Below, piece after piece: positions 1-7,805 of a stretch of DNA of 18,389 nucleotides. The DNA comes from Betaproteobacteria bacterium TMED156 (GTDB taxonomy: Bacteria; Pseudomonadota; Gammaproteobacteria; Burkholderiales; Burkholderiaceae_A). Both the position numbers and the translations under genes were made by a program. Numbering within the stretch: position 1 is the first letter of the stretch; each line of letters opens with the position of its first letter. The notes beneath the pieces are model-generated. The model did no database searches, was not told where the DNA came from, and saw only the letters and a program-made list of their open reading frames with translations. Location: NCBI GenBank assembly GCA_002171155.1, contig NHHF01000053.1, positions 1-18,389 on the forward strand, given 5' to 3'.

Positions 1-11
1 TCTTCCGATCT
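1..11. other. Probable residual Illumina adapter sequence
   Basis: The first 11 bases, TCTTCCGATCT, are identical to the 3' end of the common Illumina TruSeq-type adapter. They sit exactly at the window edge, inside what should be the coding sequence of thrB. The simplest reading is untrimmed adapter at the end of an assembled contig. The three codons it spells in the thrB frame (Leu-Pro-Ile) are not obviously foreign to that part of ThrB, so a genuine genomic match cannot be fully excluded. Confidence 0.75.
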
Positions 12-790
12 TAAATAATCAAGGTCAATTTTTGCAACTATGTGATGGAAAACCGACTACAATCGTAAGCAAACTGGATGGGAGAACTGTTGATTGCCCT
101 AACATGTTTCATTGTTATGAAATCGGTAAAGCTCTAGCGATCGCTCATGAAGATGCAAGGGATTTTCCTGATTCTCAAATCAACACTAGAAGTCTGAAAT
201 GGTGGAAACAAACCTCTCCTAAGATACTAAGATTTTTATCCTCAGATCAACAAAATTTTTTATTCAAAGAATTAAATGAACAAGATTTTTTTTATAATAC
301 TTCCATATACAAATCTCTACCTAAGGCAGTAATTCATGCTGATCTTTTCAGAGACAATGCTTTGTTCATCGAAAATGATAAAAAGATAACCAATAAATAT
401 TCTCAAGAAATAGAGAATGTTCATCTTGTAAAAGAAAAACTGGGAGGCATAATTGATTTTTACTTTGCCGGATTTGATACTTTGCTATTTGACCTTGCAG
501 TTGTTGCTAATGATTGGACAGTTCATCACGAACATCAAGATATTGGAACCTTTAAAAAAAATGAACTCGACTCTCTTCTTAATGGTTATCAAAGTATACG
601 AATTTTGTCCTCGTCAGAAATAGAGGCGTGGCCAATGATTTTAAGATCTGCAGCTTTTAGATTTTGGGTTTCAAGACTTTATGATTGGTATATACCCAGA
701 GAAGCTAACCTTTTAACTCCTAAAGATCCAACTATTTACGAAAAAATTTTATTTAAAAGAAAGTTAGAAATGAGAGAAAAACCTTGTTAA
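11..790 (+). CDS. thrB: Homoserine kinase, 5'-truncated at the window edge
   Basis: ThrB phosphorylates homoserine to O-phosphohomoserine in threonine synthesis, in the cytoplasm. This is the type related to aminoglycoside phosphotransferases, not the GHMP type. The reading frame is open to the edge, so the TTG at 32 is not the true start; by comparison with the usual length of about 310-330 residues, some 60-80 N-terminal residues are missing. Visible family features are GKPTTIVSKLDG just after the edge, the catalytic-loop motif HADLFRDN (codons from 335), the metal-binding segment IIDFYFAGFDT, and the C-terminal block RFWVSRLYDWYIPRE. The stop codon TAA overlaps the ATG of the next gene by one base (TAATG), which suggests translational coupling. 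The first bases are probably adapter-derived. Identification is firm; only the 5' end is uncertain. Confidence 0.93.
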   Translation, partial: LNNQGQFLQLCDGKPTTIVSKLDGRTVDCPNMFHCYEIGKALAIAHEDARDFPDSQINTRSLKWWKQTSPKILRFLSSDQQNFLFKELNEQDFFYNTSIYKSLPKAVIHADLFRDNALFIENDKKITNKYSQEIENVHLVKEKLGGIIDFYFAGFDTLLFDLAVVANDWTVHHEHQDIGTFKKNELDSLLNGYQSIRILSSSEIEAWPMILRSAAFRFWVSRLYDWYIPREANLLTPKDPTIYEKILFKRKLEMREKPC

Positions 791-1578
791 TGTCTAAACA
801 ACCGAAGTTAGTTGCTTGGCGTGATGGTCAGACATGGCTCGTCAAAGGTTTTAATATTTTTAAAAAACAACCACTAATCTGGATTTTCTCATTATTTACC
901 TACTGGGTTGCAATGTTTTTATTTGGATTAATACCTTTACTTGGGTTGATTGTTAGTCTTATTTTATCACCAGGAATTGCTTTTGGATTTATAGCATTAG
1001 CTCGGGCTATAGATGAAGATCGAACGTTATTCCCAAAATTAATTATTTCTGGATTCACGGGGCCACACCTAAAGCCAATGCTGTTACTTGGAGTTCTATA
1101 TATATTTGCAGTATTGATAGTGCTTTTTATTTCAGTTACTGCTGATGGTGGCTCACTATTAACATTTATTATCCCAGGAGAATTGTCAAATCAATTAAAT
1201 GCTGATGATTCAAAAAAGAGCAGCTATGGTGCAATTGTTGCAGTAATAACTTACATTCCCGTTATGATGTCTTTTTGGTTTGCCCCTCAACTAGTCGCTT
1301 GGCATAAATTTAGTGCTTCTAAAGCCATCTTTTATTCTTTCTTTGCAGTCTGGTTGAATCGAAAAAGCTTTCTTTTTTACGGTATCACTTGGTTTTCAAT
1401 AATTTTAACAAGTGTTCTTATCATGGGTATATTATCCAACATTTTTACAGGAGTTAAACAACTAATTGCATTCGGGATATTACCTTTATCTCTTATTTTT
1501 ATGGCAATTGCTCACGGTTCTTATTATGCAAGCACAAAATCTGTTTTCATGAATATTAATGAAAACAAGAAAAATTAA
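790..1578 (+). CDS. BPSS1780-type multi-pass inner-membrane protein
   Basis: This is a 262-residue hydrophobic protein whose molecular function is not known. A soluble N-terminal stretch (WRDGQTWLVKGFNIFKKQP) leads into about six membrane segments, roughly at residues 29-48, 50-71, 96-116, 150-168, 200-222 and 228-246. The motif ADGGSLL follows the third segment. This pattern, and the position directly after thrB, resemble the BPSS1780 family of betaproteobacterial membrane proteins, as I recall that family. I chose the ATG at 790 because it overlaps the thrB stop by one base; an in-frame TTG at 784 would add only two residues. The 3' end overlaps the convergent hydrolase gene: the sequence TTAA at 1575-1578 supplies the stop codon on both strands. 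The family name is moderately sure; no function should be read into it. Confidence 0.8.
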   Translation: MSKQPKLVAWRDGQTWLVKGFNIFKKQPLIWIFSLFTYWVAMFLFGLIPLLGLIVSLILSPGIAFGFIALARAIDEDRTLFPKLIISGFTGPHLKPMLLLGVLYIFAVLIVLFISVTADGGSLLTFIIPGELSNQLNADDSKKSSYGAIVAVITYIPVMMSFWFAPQLVAWHKFSASKAIFYSFFAVWLNRKSFLFYGITWFSIILTSVLIMGILSNIFTGVKQLIAFGILPLSLIFMAIAHGSYYASTKSVFMNINENKKN

Positions 1579-2354
1579 GACTTATTTAAACTTATCCAAC
1601 CAGTAGGTTCTGATTGGTCAGCTATGATTTTTTTAAGTGCATCATTTTTAAATAATTTTAGTTTTGACGAAACCAAATCAGGATTATTATTTTTCTTACT
1701 TAAATGTGCGGCAACAATTGCTTGAATGTTTTGATGAAAAATTTTTTCAAGCAAATATGTTGCTGCCTTATTTGACAAATGACCATAAGGAGATGAGATT
1801 CTTTTTTTCAATTTTTCAGGATAATCACTTTTTTTTAGCATTATCTCATCATAGTTAAATTCCAAAACCACACCATCAAGATTTGCCATTGATCTTACAA
1901 TATTAGGGGTGATAGATCCAGTGTCTGTGAGCACTCCAAGTTTATGAGCAGTATCTTGAATTATTAAAGCGACCGGTTCTCTTGCATCATGAGGGATTGA
2001 AAACGGAGCAATTTTTAAATCATTGAAAACAACTGTATTGTCTGCCCTTATAATTGAGACTGAATTAATTTTTTCATAAGATTTATACACACTGTAAAAA
2101 CTTCCATGGGTCATAAAAATAGGAGTGTTGAAAACTTTTGCAAATTTTAATGCACTTCTTATGTGGTCAATATGTTCATGAGTTATGAAAATCGCATCAA
2201 TTTCAGATAAATCTATACCTCGAGACAGTAATCTGTTTTCTAAATCGTCAAATTTTATTCCACAATCAACTAGAACAGTTGTTTTTGAACTACTTTCAGT
2301 TTTTACAACGATTGAGTTGCCTTCACTGCCACTACCTAAACAACAAAATTTCAC
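1575..2354 (-). CDS. MBL-fold metallo-hydrolase (YycJ/WalJ-like)
   Basis: This is a 259-residue metallo-beta-lactamase-fold protein. It carries the N-terminal GSGSEGN motif (residues 7-13), the metal-binding HEHIDH motif (59-64), a later LTDTG segment with the bridging aspartate, and a C-terminal AAHLS segment with a probable metal-binding histidine. These fit the YycJ/WalJ-like group of dinuclear metal hydrolases; the substrate is not established and a nuclease or phosphodiesterase activity is only a family-level guess. The start is GTG at 2354, which overlaps the bamC stop in a GTGA arrangement, so it is probably translated by coupling to bamC. The same neighbour order (dapA-bamC-MBL hydrolase) is, as I recall, common in Burkholderiales. 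Its stop codon shares TTAA with the convergent membrane-protein gene. Confidence 0.85.
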   Translation of the reverse strand: MKFCCLGSGSEGNSIVVKTESSSKTTVLVDCGIKFDDLENRLLSRGIDLSEIDAIFITHEHIDHIRSALKFAKVFNTPIFMTHGSFYSVYKSYEKINSVSIIRADNTVVFNDLKIAPFSIPHDAREPVALIIQDTAHKLGVLTDTGSITPNIVRSMANLDGVVLEFNYDEIMLKKSDYPEKLKKRISSPYGHLSNKAATYLLEKIFHQNIQAIVAAHLSKKNNNPDLVSSKLKLFKNDALKKIIADQSEPTGWISLNKS

Positions 2355-3499
2355 TTTAATTGTTCAAACAGAATAGAAGTAATTGACTTAGTTATTTTGT
2401 TGTTAGTTGCACCCTTTTGATCAAAAACTGAAACTTTTGTCGTATTTTCAGAACTTGTAATTTTTACAAGATATGTTTGCACTGTTTCTGATTTTTTTCC
2501 GAACGATAACAGGTTAGAAAAAAACCCTTTTTTCTTGCCAACTATTGTTGGATCCCTGTATTTTATAAAATATGAACCGTCTGCTCTCACTCTATCCTCA
2601 ACGCTAAACTCTAGTCTATCTATTGCCATTCCGACTCTTCTCCAAGATCTATCAAAATTATTATAAATCTCAATATAGTTTGTAGTCTGATTAACAAATA
2701 ATTGGGTTTGTATTGATACATTCTGATCTTTGATTAAGTTACTAGCTTCTCTCTCGTCAGTACCGAGTGTAATCATGATTTGTTTTAAGTAATCTTCCTC
2801 TAACTTTCTGTCAGTTGGTTTGTTGACCCAACTAATAGATCCGTCGGCTCTGTCACCAACAACCTCTATGATCCCTTTGTGTGCGACGGAAATTTCTGTT
2901 TGATCATCAGAAATTCTCTCAAGACGCATAATATATCTATCTCTTTCACCAGTATCATATGCATTTTCAAACACTTTCCCCAAAATGCCTCTTATGAAAT
3001 CATCAGGAATTTTTTTTCTATCTTCAAACCAATTTGTTTCTAAAACTCCAATTTCGGGCATTTCTCTAAAGATTGAAAATCCTGAATTAATCCAAAAACT
3101 CCTAAGAATTGGCCACAAAAATTCTGCAGACCTATTAACTGACAAAACTCGATGATTACCATAGGAAAGGATTTCCATTCCATCTACCTCAGGTAAGATA
3201 TTTTTTTGAATACCTCCAGGTCTGGAGTTTTTTGTTGATAACTCAAACTCCGACATAGAGGAAGATCCCGACGCAGGTATGCTAAACTTTCTGTCTTTTG
3301 CAGGAGAAATCAAATCAGGTGGTACCTCAAGGGGCTTTATTTTATTTTCAGTGTTAGAAATTTCGTAAGAACTTTCTTCATCAAAAAAGGGTAATGATAT
3401 GGAAGAACAACCAATTAAAGTAAAAAAAAACGAAAATAACAAAAATTTAAAAAATAAAGATAAAACATTGTTTAGATTTAAATAACCTTTTTCTAACAT
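2351..3499 (-). CDS. bamC: Outer membrane assembly lipoprotein BamC (NlpB)
   Basis: BamC is an outer-membrane lipoprotein accessory to the BAM complex that folds beta-barrel proteins. The protein has 382 residues. It begins with a basic/hydrophobic signal segment and a lipobox LIGC, placing the lipidated cysteine at residue 31. A flexible region with proline-rich patches (KIKPLEVPPDL) follows, as in E. coli BamC, where this segment contacts BamD. Two alpha/beta domains then cover about residues 110-230 and 255-380. The ATG directly follows the dapA stop codon (TAA-ATG) and has GAGG about eight bases upstream. Gene order dapA-bamC is the same as in E. coli. Its end overlaps the next gene by four bases (GTGA). 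Sequence conservation in this family is low, but the lipobox plus context make the call strong. Confidence 0.88.
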   Translation of the reverse strand: MLEKGYLNLNNVLSLFFKFLLFSFFFTLIGCSSISLPFFDEESSYEISNTENKIKPLEVPPDLISPAKDRKFSIPASGSSSMSEFELSTKNSRPGGIQKNILPEVDGMEILSYGNHRVLSVNRSAEFLWPILRSFWINSGFSIFREMPEIGVLETNWFEDRKKIPDDFIRGILGKVFENAYDTGERDRYIMRLERISDDQTEISVAHKGIIEVVGDRADGSISWVNKPTDRKLEEDYLKQIMITLGTDEREASNLIKDQNVSIQTQLFVNQTTNYIEIYNNFDRSWRRVGMAIDRLEFSVEDRVRADGSYFIKYRDPTIVGKKKGFFSNLLSFGKKSETVQTYLVKITSSENTTKVSVFDQKGATNNKITKSITSILFEQLK

Positions 3500-4393
3500 T
3501 TAAATGCCCTCAAAATAATTGATATTTTCAATTAACTCTTTCAATTTGGTTTTAGTAGACAAAGATGGGGACGTTAAGGGAAGTCTAATTCCACAAGGTA
3601 TTAATCCCATTTCATACATTAACCATTTAATTGGAATTGGATTGGATTCGATAAAAAGAGTTTTATGTATTTCTAACAAATCAATATTTAACTGTGCCAC
3701 ATCAATTGCATGCCCTTTTAAAGCAGATTTACACATTTTGGACATGGTTCTTGGTAGAACATTTGCTGTTACTGAAATGTTTCCAGCACCACCTAAAAGA
3801 ATCAAAGAGACTGCACTTGGGTCATCACCACTATAAACGGCAAAGTTTGATGGTAAATCTCTCAAAAGTGCTTGGCCCCTCACCAAATCTCCTGTGGCGT
3901 CTTTAATTCCAACAATGTTTTTAATTGTGGATAATTTAACAACTGTAGCATTAGATAAGTCTGCAACAGTTCTACCAGGCACATTGTACAAGATAATTGG
4001 CAAACTAGTAGCTTCAGCAATAATTTTAAAATGCTGATACAAACCCTCTTGACTGGGTTTATTGTAATATGGAACTACCTGTAAAGATGCGTTGACTCCT
4101 ATATTTTCAGCTTGTTTTGTTAGGTCTATAGCTTCAGAAGTGGAATTGGCTCCTGAGCCAGCAATAATAGGAATCCTACCAGCCGAATGTTGAACAGCAA
4201 CCTCAATTAATGATAAATGCTCCTCGAAACTCACTGTTGGAGATTCTCCGGTAGTTCCAATTGCTACAATTGCATCTGTTCCACTCTTAATGTGAAAATC
4301 AATTAATCTCTTGTAAGTTTCAAAATCAAGACTACCATCTTCAAACATTGGAGTAACCAATGCTACAAAACTTCCCTTAATAAATTCACTCAT
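3500..4393 (-). CDS. dapA: 4-hydroxy-tetrahydrodipicolinate synthase
   Basis: DapA condenses pyruvate with aspartate semialdehyde, the committed step toward diaminopimelate and lysine, in the cytoplasm. The 297-residue protein is a standard full-length TIM barrel. Visible active-site residues, with the usual three-residue offset from E. coli, are Thr47 in GTTGESPT, Tyr110 in VVPYYNKP, Tyr136 and Arg141 in YNVPGRT, and the Schiff-base Lys164 in GIKDATGD. The ATG at 4393 lies 8 bases after the trpS stop, with AGAGG overlapping that stop codon as the ribosome binding site. It is immediately followed by bamC without a spacer, so the two are almost certainly co-transcribed. Supply of diaminopimelate for peptidoglycan fits with the envelope role of its partner. 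Confidence 0.97.
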   Translation of the reverse strand: MSEFIKGSFVALVTPMFEDGSLDFETYKRLIDFHIKSGTDAIVAIGTTGESPTVSFEEHLSLIEVAVQHSAGRIPIIAGSGANSTSEAIDLTKQAENIGVNASLQVVPYYNKPSQEGLYQHFKIIAEATSLPIILYNVPGRTVADLSNATVVKLSTIKNIVGIKDATGDLVRGQALLRDLPSNFAVYSGDDPSAVSLILLGGAGNISVTANVLPRTMSKMCKSALKGHAIDVAQLNIDLLEIHKTLFIESNPIPIKWLMYEMGLIPCGIRLPLTSPSLSTKTKLKELIENINYFEGI

Positions 4394-4401
4394 TGATGCC
4401 T

Positions 4402-5604
4402 CTATGTGTAATCAATGTCCATTGCCTCTCTGACGTCTCGCATTGTCTGCTTTGCCAAATCTCTAGCTCTTTCACAACCATCTGCAATGATATTTTTCAC
4501 AATACCAATATCTTCCTCGTATGGTTTTGCTCTTTCTCTGAAAACTTTTTGTTCTGAAACTATTGAGTCAATCAGGGGTTTCTTACATTCCACACAACCA
4601 ATTGAAGCTGTTTTGCACCCATCCTTAACCCAACTTAATAAATCATTATTCGAATATATCTTATGTAATGACCAAACAGGGCAGTTTTCAGGAGATCCTG
4701 GATCTGACCTTCTTACCCGTGCAGGATCTGTCGGCATTTTTTTTAATTTAACAACAACTTTGTCAGGCTCTTCTCTCATTCCAATTGTATTACCATAACT
4801 TTTGGACATTTTTTGGCCATCCAGCCCTGTAAAACGAGATGCTAAAGTAAGAAGAGGTTGTGGCTCCACCAAAATCAGTCTTCTAACACCTTCCAAGTAA
4901 CCAAAGAGTCTTTCTCGATCATCCATTGTTAAATTCTGAGAATCTTGAAGAATAGCTTTAGCTCTCTCGAGGGAAATTTCATCTCCTTGTTCTTGGAATT
5001 TTTGTCGAAGTTCTAAAATTAATCTCGATCTCTTTCCTCCCAACTTTTTGCTTGCCTCTAGTGCTTTTTTTTCAAAATCAGCTTCACCACCAAACAAAAA
5101 ATTAAACCTTCTAGCTATTTCTCTTGTCAATTCTACGTGGGGAACTTGATCGTCTCCAACAGGAATCTGATCGGCTCTGTAAATTAAAATATCTGCGGCT
5201 TGTAGTAAGGGGTAACCCAAGAAACCATACGTTGATAAATCCTTATCATGAATTTTCTCCTGTTGATCTTTGAAGCTAGGAACTCTCTCAAGCCAACCTA
5301 GGGGTGTGCACATTGATAATAGTAAATGAAGTTCAGCATGTTCAGGATCCCTTGATTGTATAAACAAAGTTGATTGTGCTGGATCAACCCCCGCGGCAAT
5401 CCAGTCAATAACCATGTTCCAAACACTGTCAGAAATAATACTGGGATTATCATAGTGAGTAGTTAGCGCATGCCAGTCAGCCACAAAAAAAAGACATTCA
5501 TACTCTGCCTGAAGAGAAATCCAGTTTTTTAAAACTCCATGATAATGTCCTAGGTGAAGATTACCAGTTGGTCTCATTCCCGACAATACTCTTTGAGCAT
5601 ACAT
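4402..5604 (-). CDS. trpS: Tryptophan--tRNA ligase
   Basis: TrpS is a class I aminoacyl-tRNA synthetase that charges tRNA-Trp. The Rossmann-fold signature HLGH is at residues 17-20 and KMSKS at 265-269. At 400 residues it is longer than the roughly 330-residue E. coli-type enzyme. The extra length is a charged segment, about residues 172-245, between the GDDQVPHVELTREIARRFN motif and the KMSKS loop; I recall this longer form in beta- and some gammaproteobacteria. The start ATG at 5604 is preceded by GAGGTAG about nine bases upstream, a strong ribosome binding site. It lies 23 bases downstream of the PHP gene and 8 bases upstream of dapA, so it probably belongs to one operon with both. Confidence 0.96.
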   Translation of the reverse strand: MYAQRVLSGMRPTGNLHLGHYHGVLKNWISLQAEYECLFFVADWHALTTHYDNPSIISDSVWNMVIDWIAAGVDPAQSTLFIQSRDPEHAELHLLLSMCTPLGWLERVPSFKDQQEKIHDKDLSTYGFLGYPLLQAADILIYRADQIPVGDDQVPHVELTREIARRFNFLFGGEADFEKKALEASKKLGGKRSRLILELRQKFQEQGDEISLERAKAILQDSQNLTMDDRERLFGYLEGVRRLILVEPQPLLTLASRFTGLDGQKMSKSYGNTIGMREEPDKVVVKLKKMPTDPARVRRSDPGSPENCPVWSLHKIYSNNDLLSWVKDGCKTASIGCVECKKPLIDSIVSEQKVFRERAKPYEEDIGIVKNIIADGCERARDLAKQTMRDVREAMDIDYT

Positions 5605-5627
5605 TTAGTATCTACCTCGCATCCTGT

Positions 5628-6485
5628 TTAAATCCAACGAGACCAAATTGGTTTGCTACCAATAGGAAGACTTGGGGCATTACCAACATCAAATCTACTC
5701 TCAGTCGGGCTGTGAAAATCACTACCTCTTGATGCCTCAAAATTATTTTTATTAGCAATTGTTTGAAACTTTTGAATGTCAGATTTTGAATGACTACCAG
5801 TAGCAACCTCAATTGCCGAACCACCAGCATAGGAAAAATCATCCAATAATGCCTGAAGCTCAGTAGGAGACAATTTGTATCTTGCTGGATGAGCCAGAAC
5901 AGCCAAACCACCAGCCTCTGAGATCAAGTTTAGTGCTTTTGTTAAACTCATCCATGTATGCTTGACGAAGCCAGGAGTTCCTGGAACTAAATAAGATTTA
6001 AAAACATCATGTATGGTAGGACAAATTTTTTTTGATTTGATTACTCTCGCAAAATGCGTTCTTCCAATTTGACCAGACGAACCAGCATTATCAAGAGCCT
6101 CCTCTAACATTGAAGGTAAACCATTTGTCATCAAAGCCTTATCAATTTCTTGAGCCCTTTTAAATCTTATTTTTTTAACAACATTCATTGCTTCATTTAA
6201 GTTGGGGTTAAATGGATCGAAATTAAGACCTAATATGTGAATCGTGGTGTTTGCCCATGTTACAGAAATTTCAACTCCAGTAACGAAATGCATTAGTTTT
6301 CCTGAAACACTTTCCATTGCCTCAGGTATACCTTTTAAACTATCATGATCCGTAAGAGCAAGGATATCAACTTTATTTTTTTCGGCACGAATAACTAATT
6401 CTGATGGCGTCAATTGACCATCAGATGCACAAGAGTGCATGTGTAAGTCAACATTTAAATCACGAGGCACAATGTTTTTTTTCAT
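5628..6485 (-). CDS. PHP-domain phosphatase/exoribonuclease (RNase AM / TrpH-like)
   Basis: This PHP-domain metal-dependent phosphoesterase resembles the YciV/TrpH group (E. coli RNase AM), which removes phosphates from 3',5'-nucleoside bisphosphates and trims RNA from the 5' end. The metal-binding motifs are visible: HMH in VDLHMHS (residues 15-17 from the chosen start), SDG, ALTDHD near residue 45, a central LAHPARY and the C-terminal RGSDFHSP. I chose the ATG at 6485 because family members start about ten residues or fewer before VDLHxHS. An in-frame ATG at 6530 would add 15 low-complexity residues (MRIKFFFEKLLVTVI) with no better ribosome binding site. Neither start has a clear Shine-Dalgarno sequence. 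It heads the run toward trpS; the exact substrate in this organism is inference. Confidence 0.87.
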   Translation of the reverse strand: MKKNIVPRDLNVDLHMHSCASDGQLTPSELVIRAEKNKVDILALTDHDSLKGIPEAMESVSGKLMHFVTGVEISVTWANTTIHILGLNFDPFNPNLNEAMNVVKKIRFKRAQEIDKALMTNGLPSMLEEALDNAGSSGQIGRTHFARVIKSKKICPTIHDVFKSYLVPGTPGFVKHTWMSLTKALNLISEAGGLAVLAHPARYKLSPTELQALLDDFSYAGGSAIEVATGSHSKSDIQKFQTIANKNNFEASRGSDFHSPTESRFDVGNAPSLPIGSKPIWSRWI

Positions 6486-6620
6486 AATCACTGTTACTAA
6501 AAGTTTCTCAAAAAAAAATTTAATTCTCATTAACCATAATGATTAATAAAGATTCAAAAAAATAAATTAAAATTATAAATCATCTGTATTAACTCAGATA
6601 TATAAGCCAGTATACATACT
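6486..6620. promoter_or_regulatory. Divergent intergenic region between the PHP gene and hslO
   Basis: This 135-bp, very AT-rich spacer separates divergently read genes and must hold promoters for hslO and probably for the PHP-trpS-dapA-bamC-MBL run. I cannot assign convincing -35/-10 pairs. It holds a small inverted repeat ATCTG-8-CAGAT at 6582-6599, about 20 bases before the hslO ATG, in a possible operator position. If the ATG at 6530 is the PHP start, the spacer shrinks to 90 bp. Confidence 0.4.
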
Positions 6621-7496
6621 ATGAAATTTACTACAGACCAACTAATAACGCTAATATTTGCCGAGGAAAATACCAGAACAAATATGTTGCAAATAGGGCC
6701 AAGTTGGCGCCAAGTTCTTAAAAATCATCAAGATTTACCTCAAGAAGCAAAAAACATTTTGGGAGAAATTACAGCTGCAAGTATCCTTCTAAATGCTTCT
6801 ATTAAACACACTGGATCAGTTTCACTTCAACTGTATGGAGCGGGTGCTATAAAACTAGTTTTTTCTGAGTGCAACTCAGACTTTACTTTCAGAAGCACTA
6901 TTAAATTAAGTGAAAAAAATTTGGATATAGGAAACTTGAGCTTTCAAGAAATGTTAAATGAATCTAACAAAGGAATATTTAGTGTAATCATTGATCCGAA
7001 ATTAAAAAATAAACAGCCATACCAAGGAATCATACAAATTGAAGGGAATAGCATCAGTGAAATAATCAAAAACTACTTAAAAAATTCTGAACAAATAGAT
7101 TCTGATCTTTTATTAACTGCAAATTCAAAAGTTGCTGGTGGAATACTAATACAAAAAATGCCAGCTAATAAAATTGAAGATGGTACAGAGTGGACTGAAC
7201 TAAAAAATATTATTTCAAAAATAAAAAATGCAATATTTAACCAAAAAAACTTGATTGAAATAATTGAGGAGATTTTTTGTAAATTAGAACAAAGAATACT
7301 TAAAAGCGAAACGCCAAGTTTTCTATGTAAGTGTAATAAAAATAAGGTAAGAAATATATTGCTTCAGTTGGGAGAAAAAGAAAGCAAAAACATTATTTCA
7401 AAAAAAGGAGAGATTGAGATCAAGTGCAATTTTTGCAATAAATTATATGTAGTAAGTAAAAAAGATCATATAAGTTTGTTTCAAAAACGAATCTAA
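6621..7496 (+). CDS. hslO: Redox-regulated chaperone Hsp33
   Basis: Hsp33 is a cytoplasmic holdase chaperone activated by oxidation: four zinc-bound cysteines form disulfides under peroxide or bleach stress and unfold the linker. The 291-residue protein has the full signature near its end: Cys236-x-Cys238, then 30 residues, then Cys269-x-x-Cys272, the same spacing as in E. coli. The N-terminal domain shows the family pattern NTRTNMLQIGPSWRQVL. The C-terminal half is unusually lysine/asparagine-rich, in line with the AT-rich genome. It is a single-gene unit: divergent from the PHP gene upstream and convergent with ftsB downstream, whose stop codon it overlaps by four bases. No clear ribosome binding site precedes the ATG. 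Confidence 0.95.
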   Translation: MKFTTDQLITLIFAEENTRTNMLQIGPSWRQVLKNHQDLPQEAKNILGEITAASILLNASIKHTGSVSLQLYGAGAIKLVFSECNSDFTFRSTIKLSEKNLDIGNLSFQEMLNESNKGIFSVIIDPKLKNKQPYQGIIQIEGNSISEIIKNYLKNSEQIDSDLLLTANSKVAGGILIQKMPANKIEDGTEWTELKNIISKIKNAIFNQKNLIEIIEEIFCKLEQRILKSETPSFLCKCNKNKVRNILLQLGEKESKNIISKKGEIEIKCNFCNKLYVVSKKDHISLFQKRI

Positions 7497-7795
7497 TTTT
7501 TTTCGGGCCGTAAGATTTGCAAAAATTTTTCATCTGGCTTTATCATTCCGAGCTTGTATCGTGCTATTTCCTCAATTGAATTATAACCATCCTTGAAATC
7601 TCTGACTTCAGCTTTAATTAATGCAAGTTTTTTTTTATCATCAATCAATTTTTTTTTCAGTACCCTTAGGTTTTGCTCTTTACTCCAAACATCAACCCAG
7701 CCATTTTCTCCAAACCAGAGAGGATATTGAATCAAAAGTAAAGGTAATAAAATTAAATATTTCTTAAAGAGGTTTTCTAAATTACCTGTATACAT
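7493..7795 (-). CDS. ftsB: Cell division protein FtsB
   Basis: FtsB is a small bitopic inner-membrane protein of the divisome that forms a complex with FtsL and FtsQ and helps switch on septal peptidoglycan synthesis. The 100-residue protein has one membrane segment (about residues 10-28, ending in the characteristic QYPLWFG), a periplasmic coiled coil (about 35-75) rich in lysine, leucine and glutamate, and the family tail EEIARYKLGMIKPDEKFLQ. It starts 10 bases after the eno stop, the eno-ftsB order found in beta- and gammaproteobacteria, so it is probably expressed from the eno transcript. The stop codon TAG lies within the last four bases of hslO on the other strand. Confidence 0.93.
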   Translation of the reverse strand: MYTGNLENLFKKYLILLPLLLIQYPLWFGENGWVDVWSKEQNLRVLKKKLIDDKKKLALIKAEVRDFKDGYNSIEEIARYKLGMIKPDEKFLQILRPEKN

Positions 7796-7805
7796 AAATT
7801 ATTTT

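Noticed and set aside
4415..4798. 127-codon open frame on the + strand, antisense to trpS
   Set aside because: It lies wholly inside trpS, has no recognisable domain and no upstream ribosome binding site; it is a shadow of a well-supported gene.
5612..5911. 99-codon hydrophobic open frame on the - strand
   Set aside because: It overlaps the 3' half of the PHP gene in another frame, where the PHP frame carries conserved motifs (LAHPARY, RGSDFHSP). Its hydrophobicity is a by-product of T-rich codons.
6582..6599. Possible SOS box upstream of hslO
   Set aside because: The half-sites CTG and CAG are 8 bases apart, whereas a LexA site needs 10 between these trinucleotides; the spacing is wrong.
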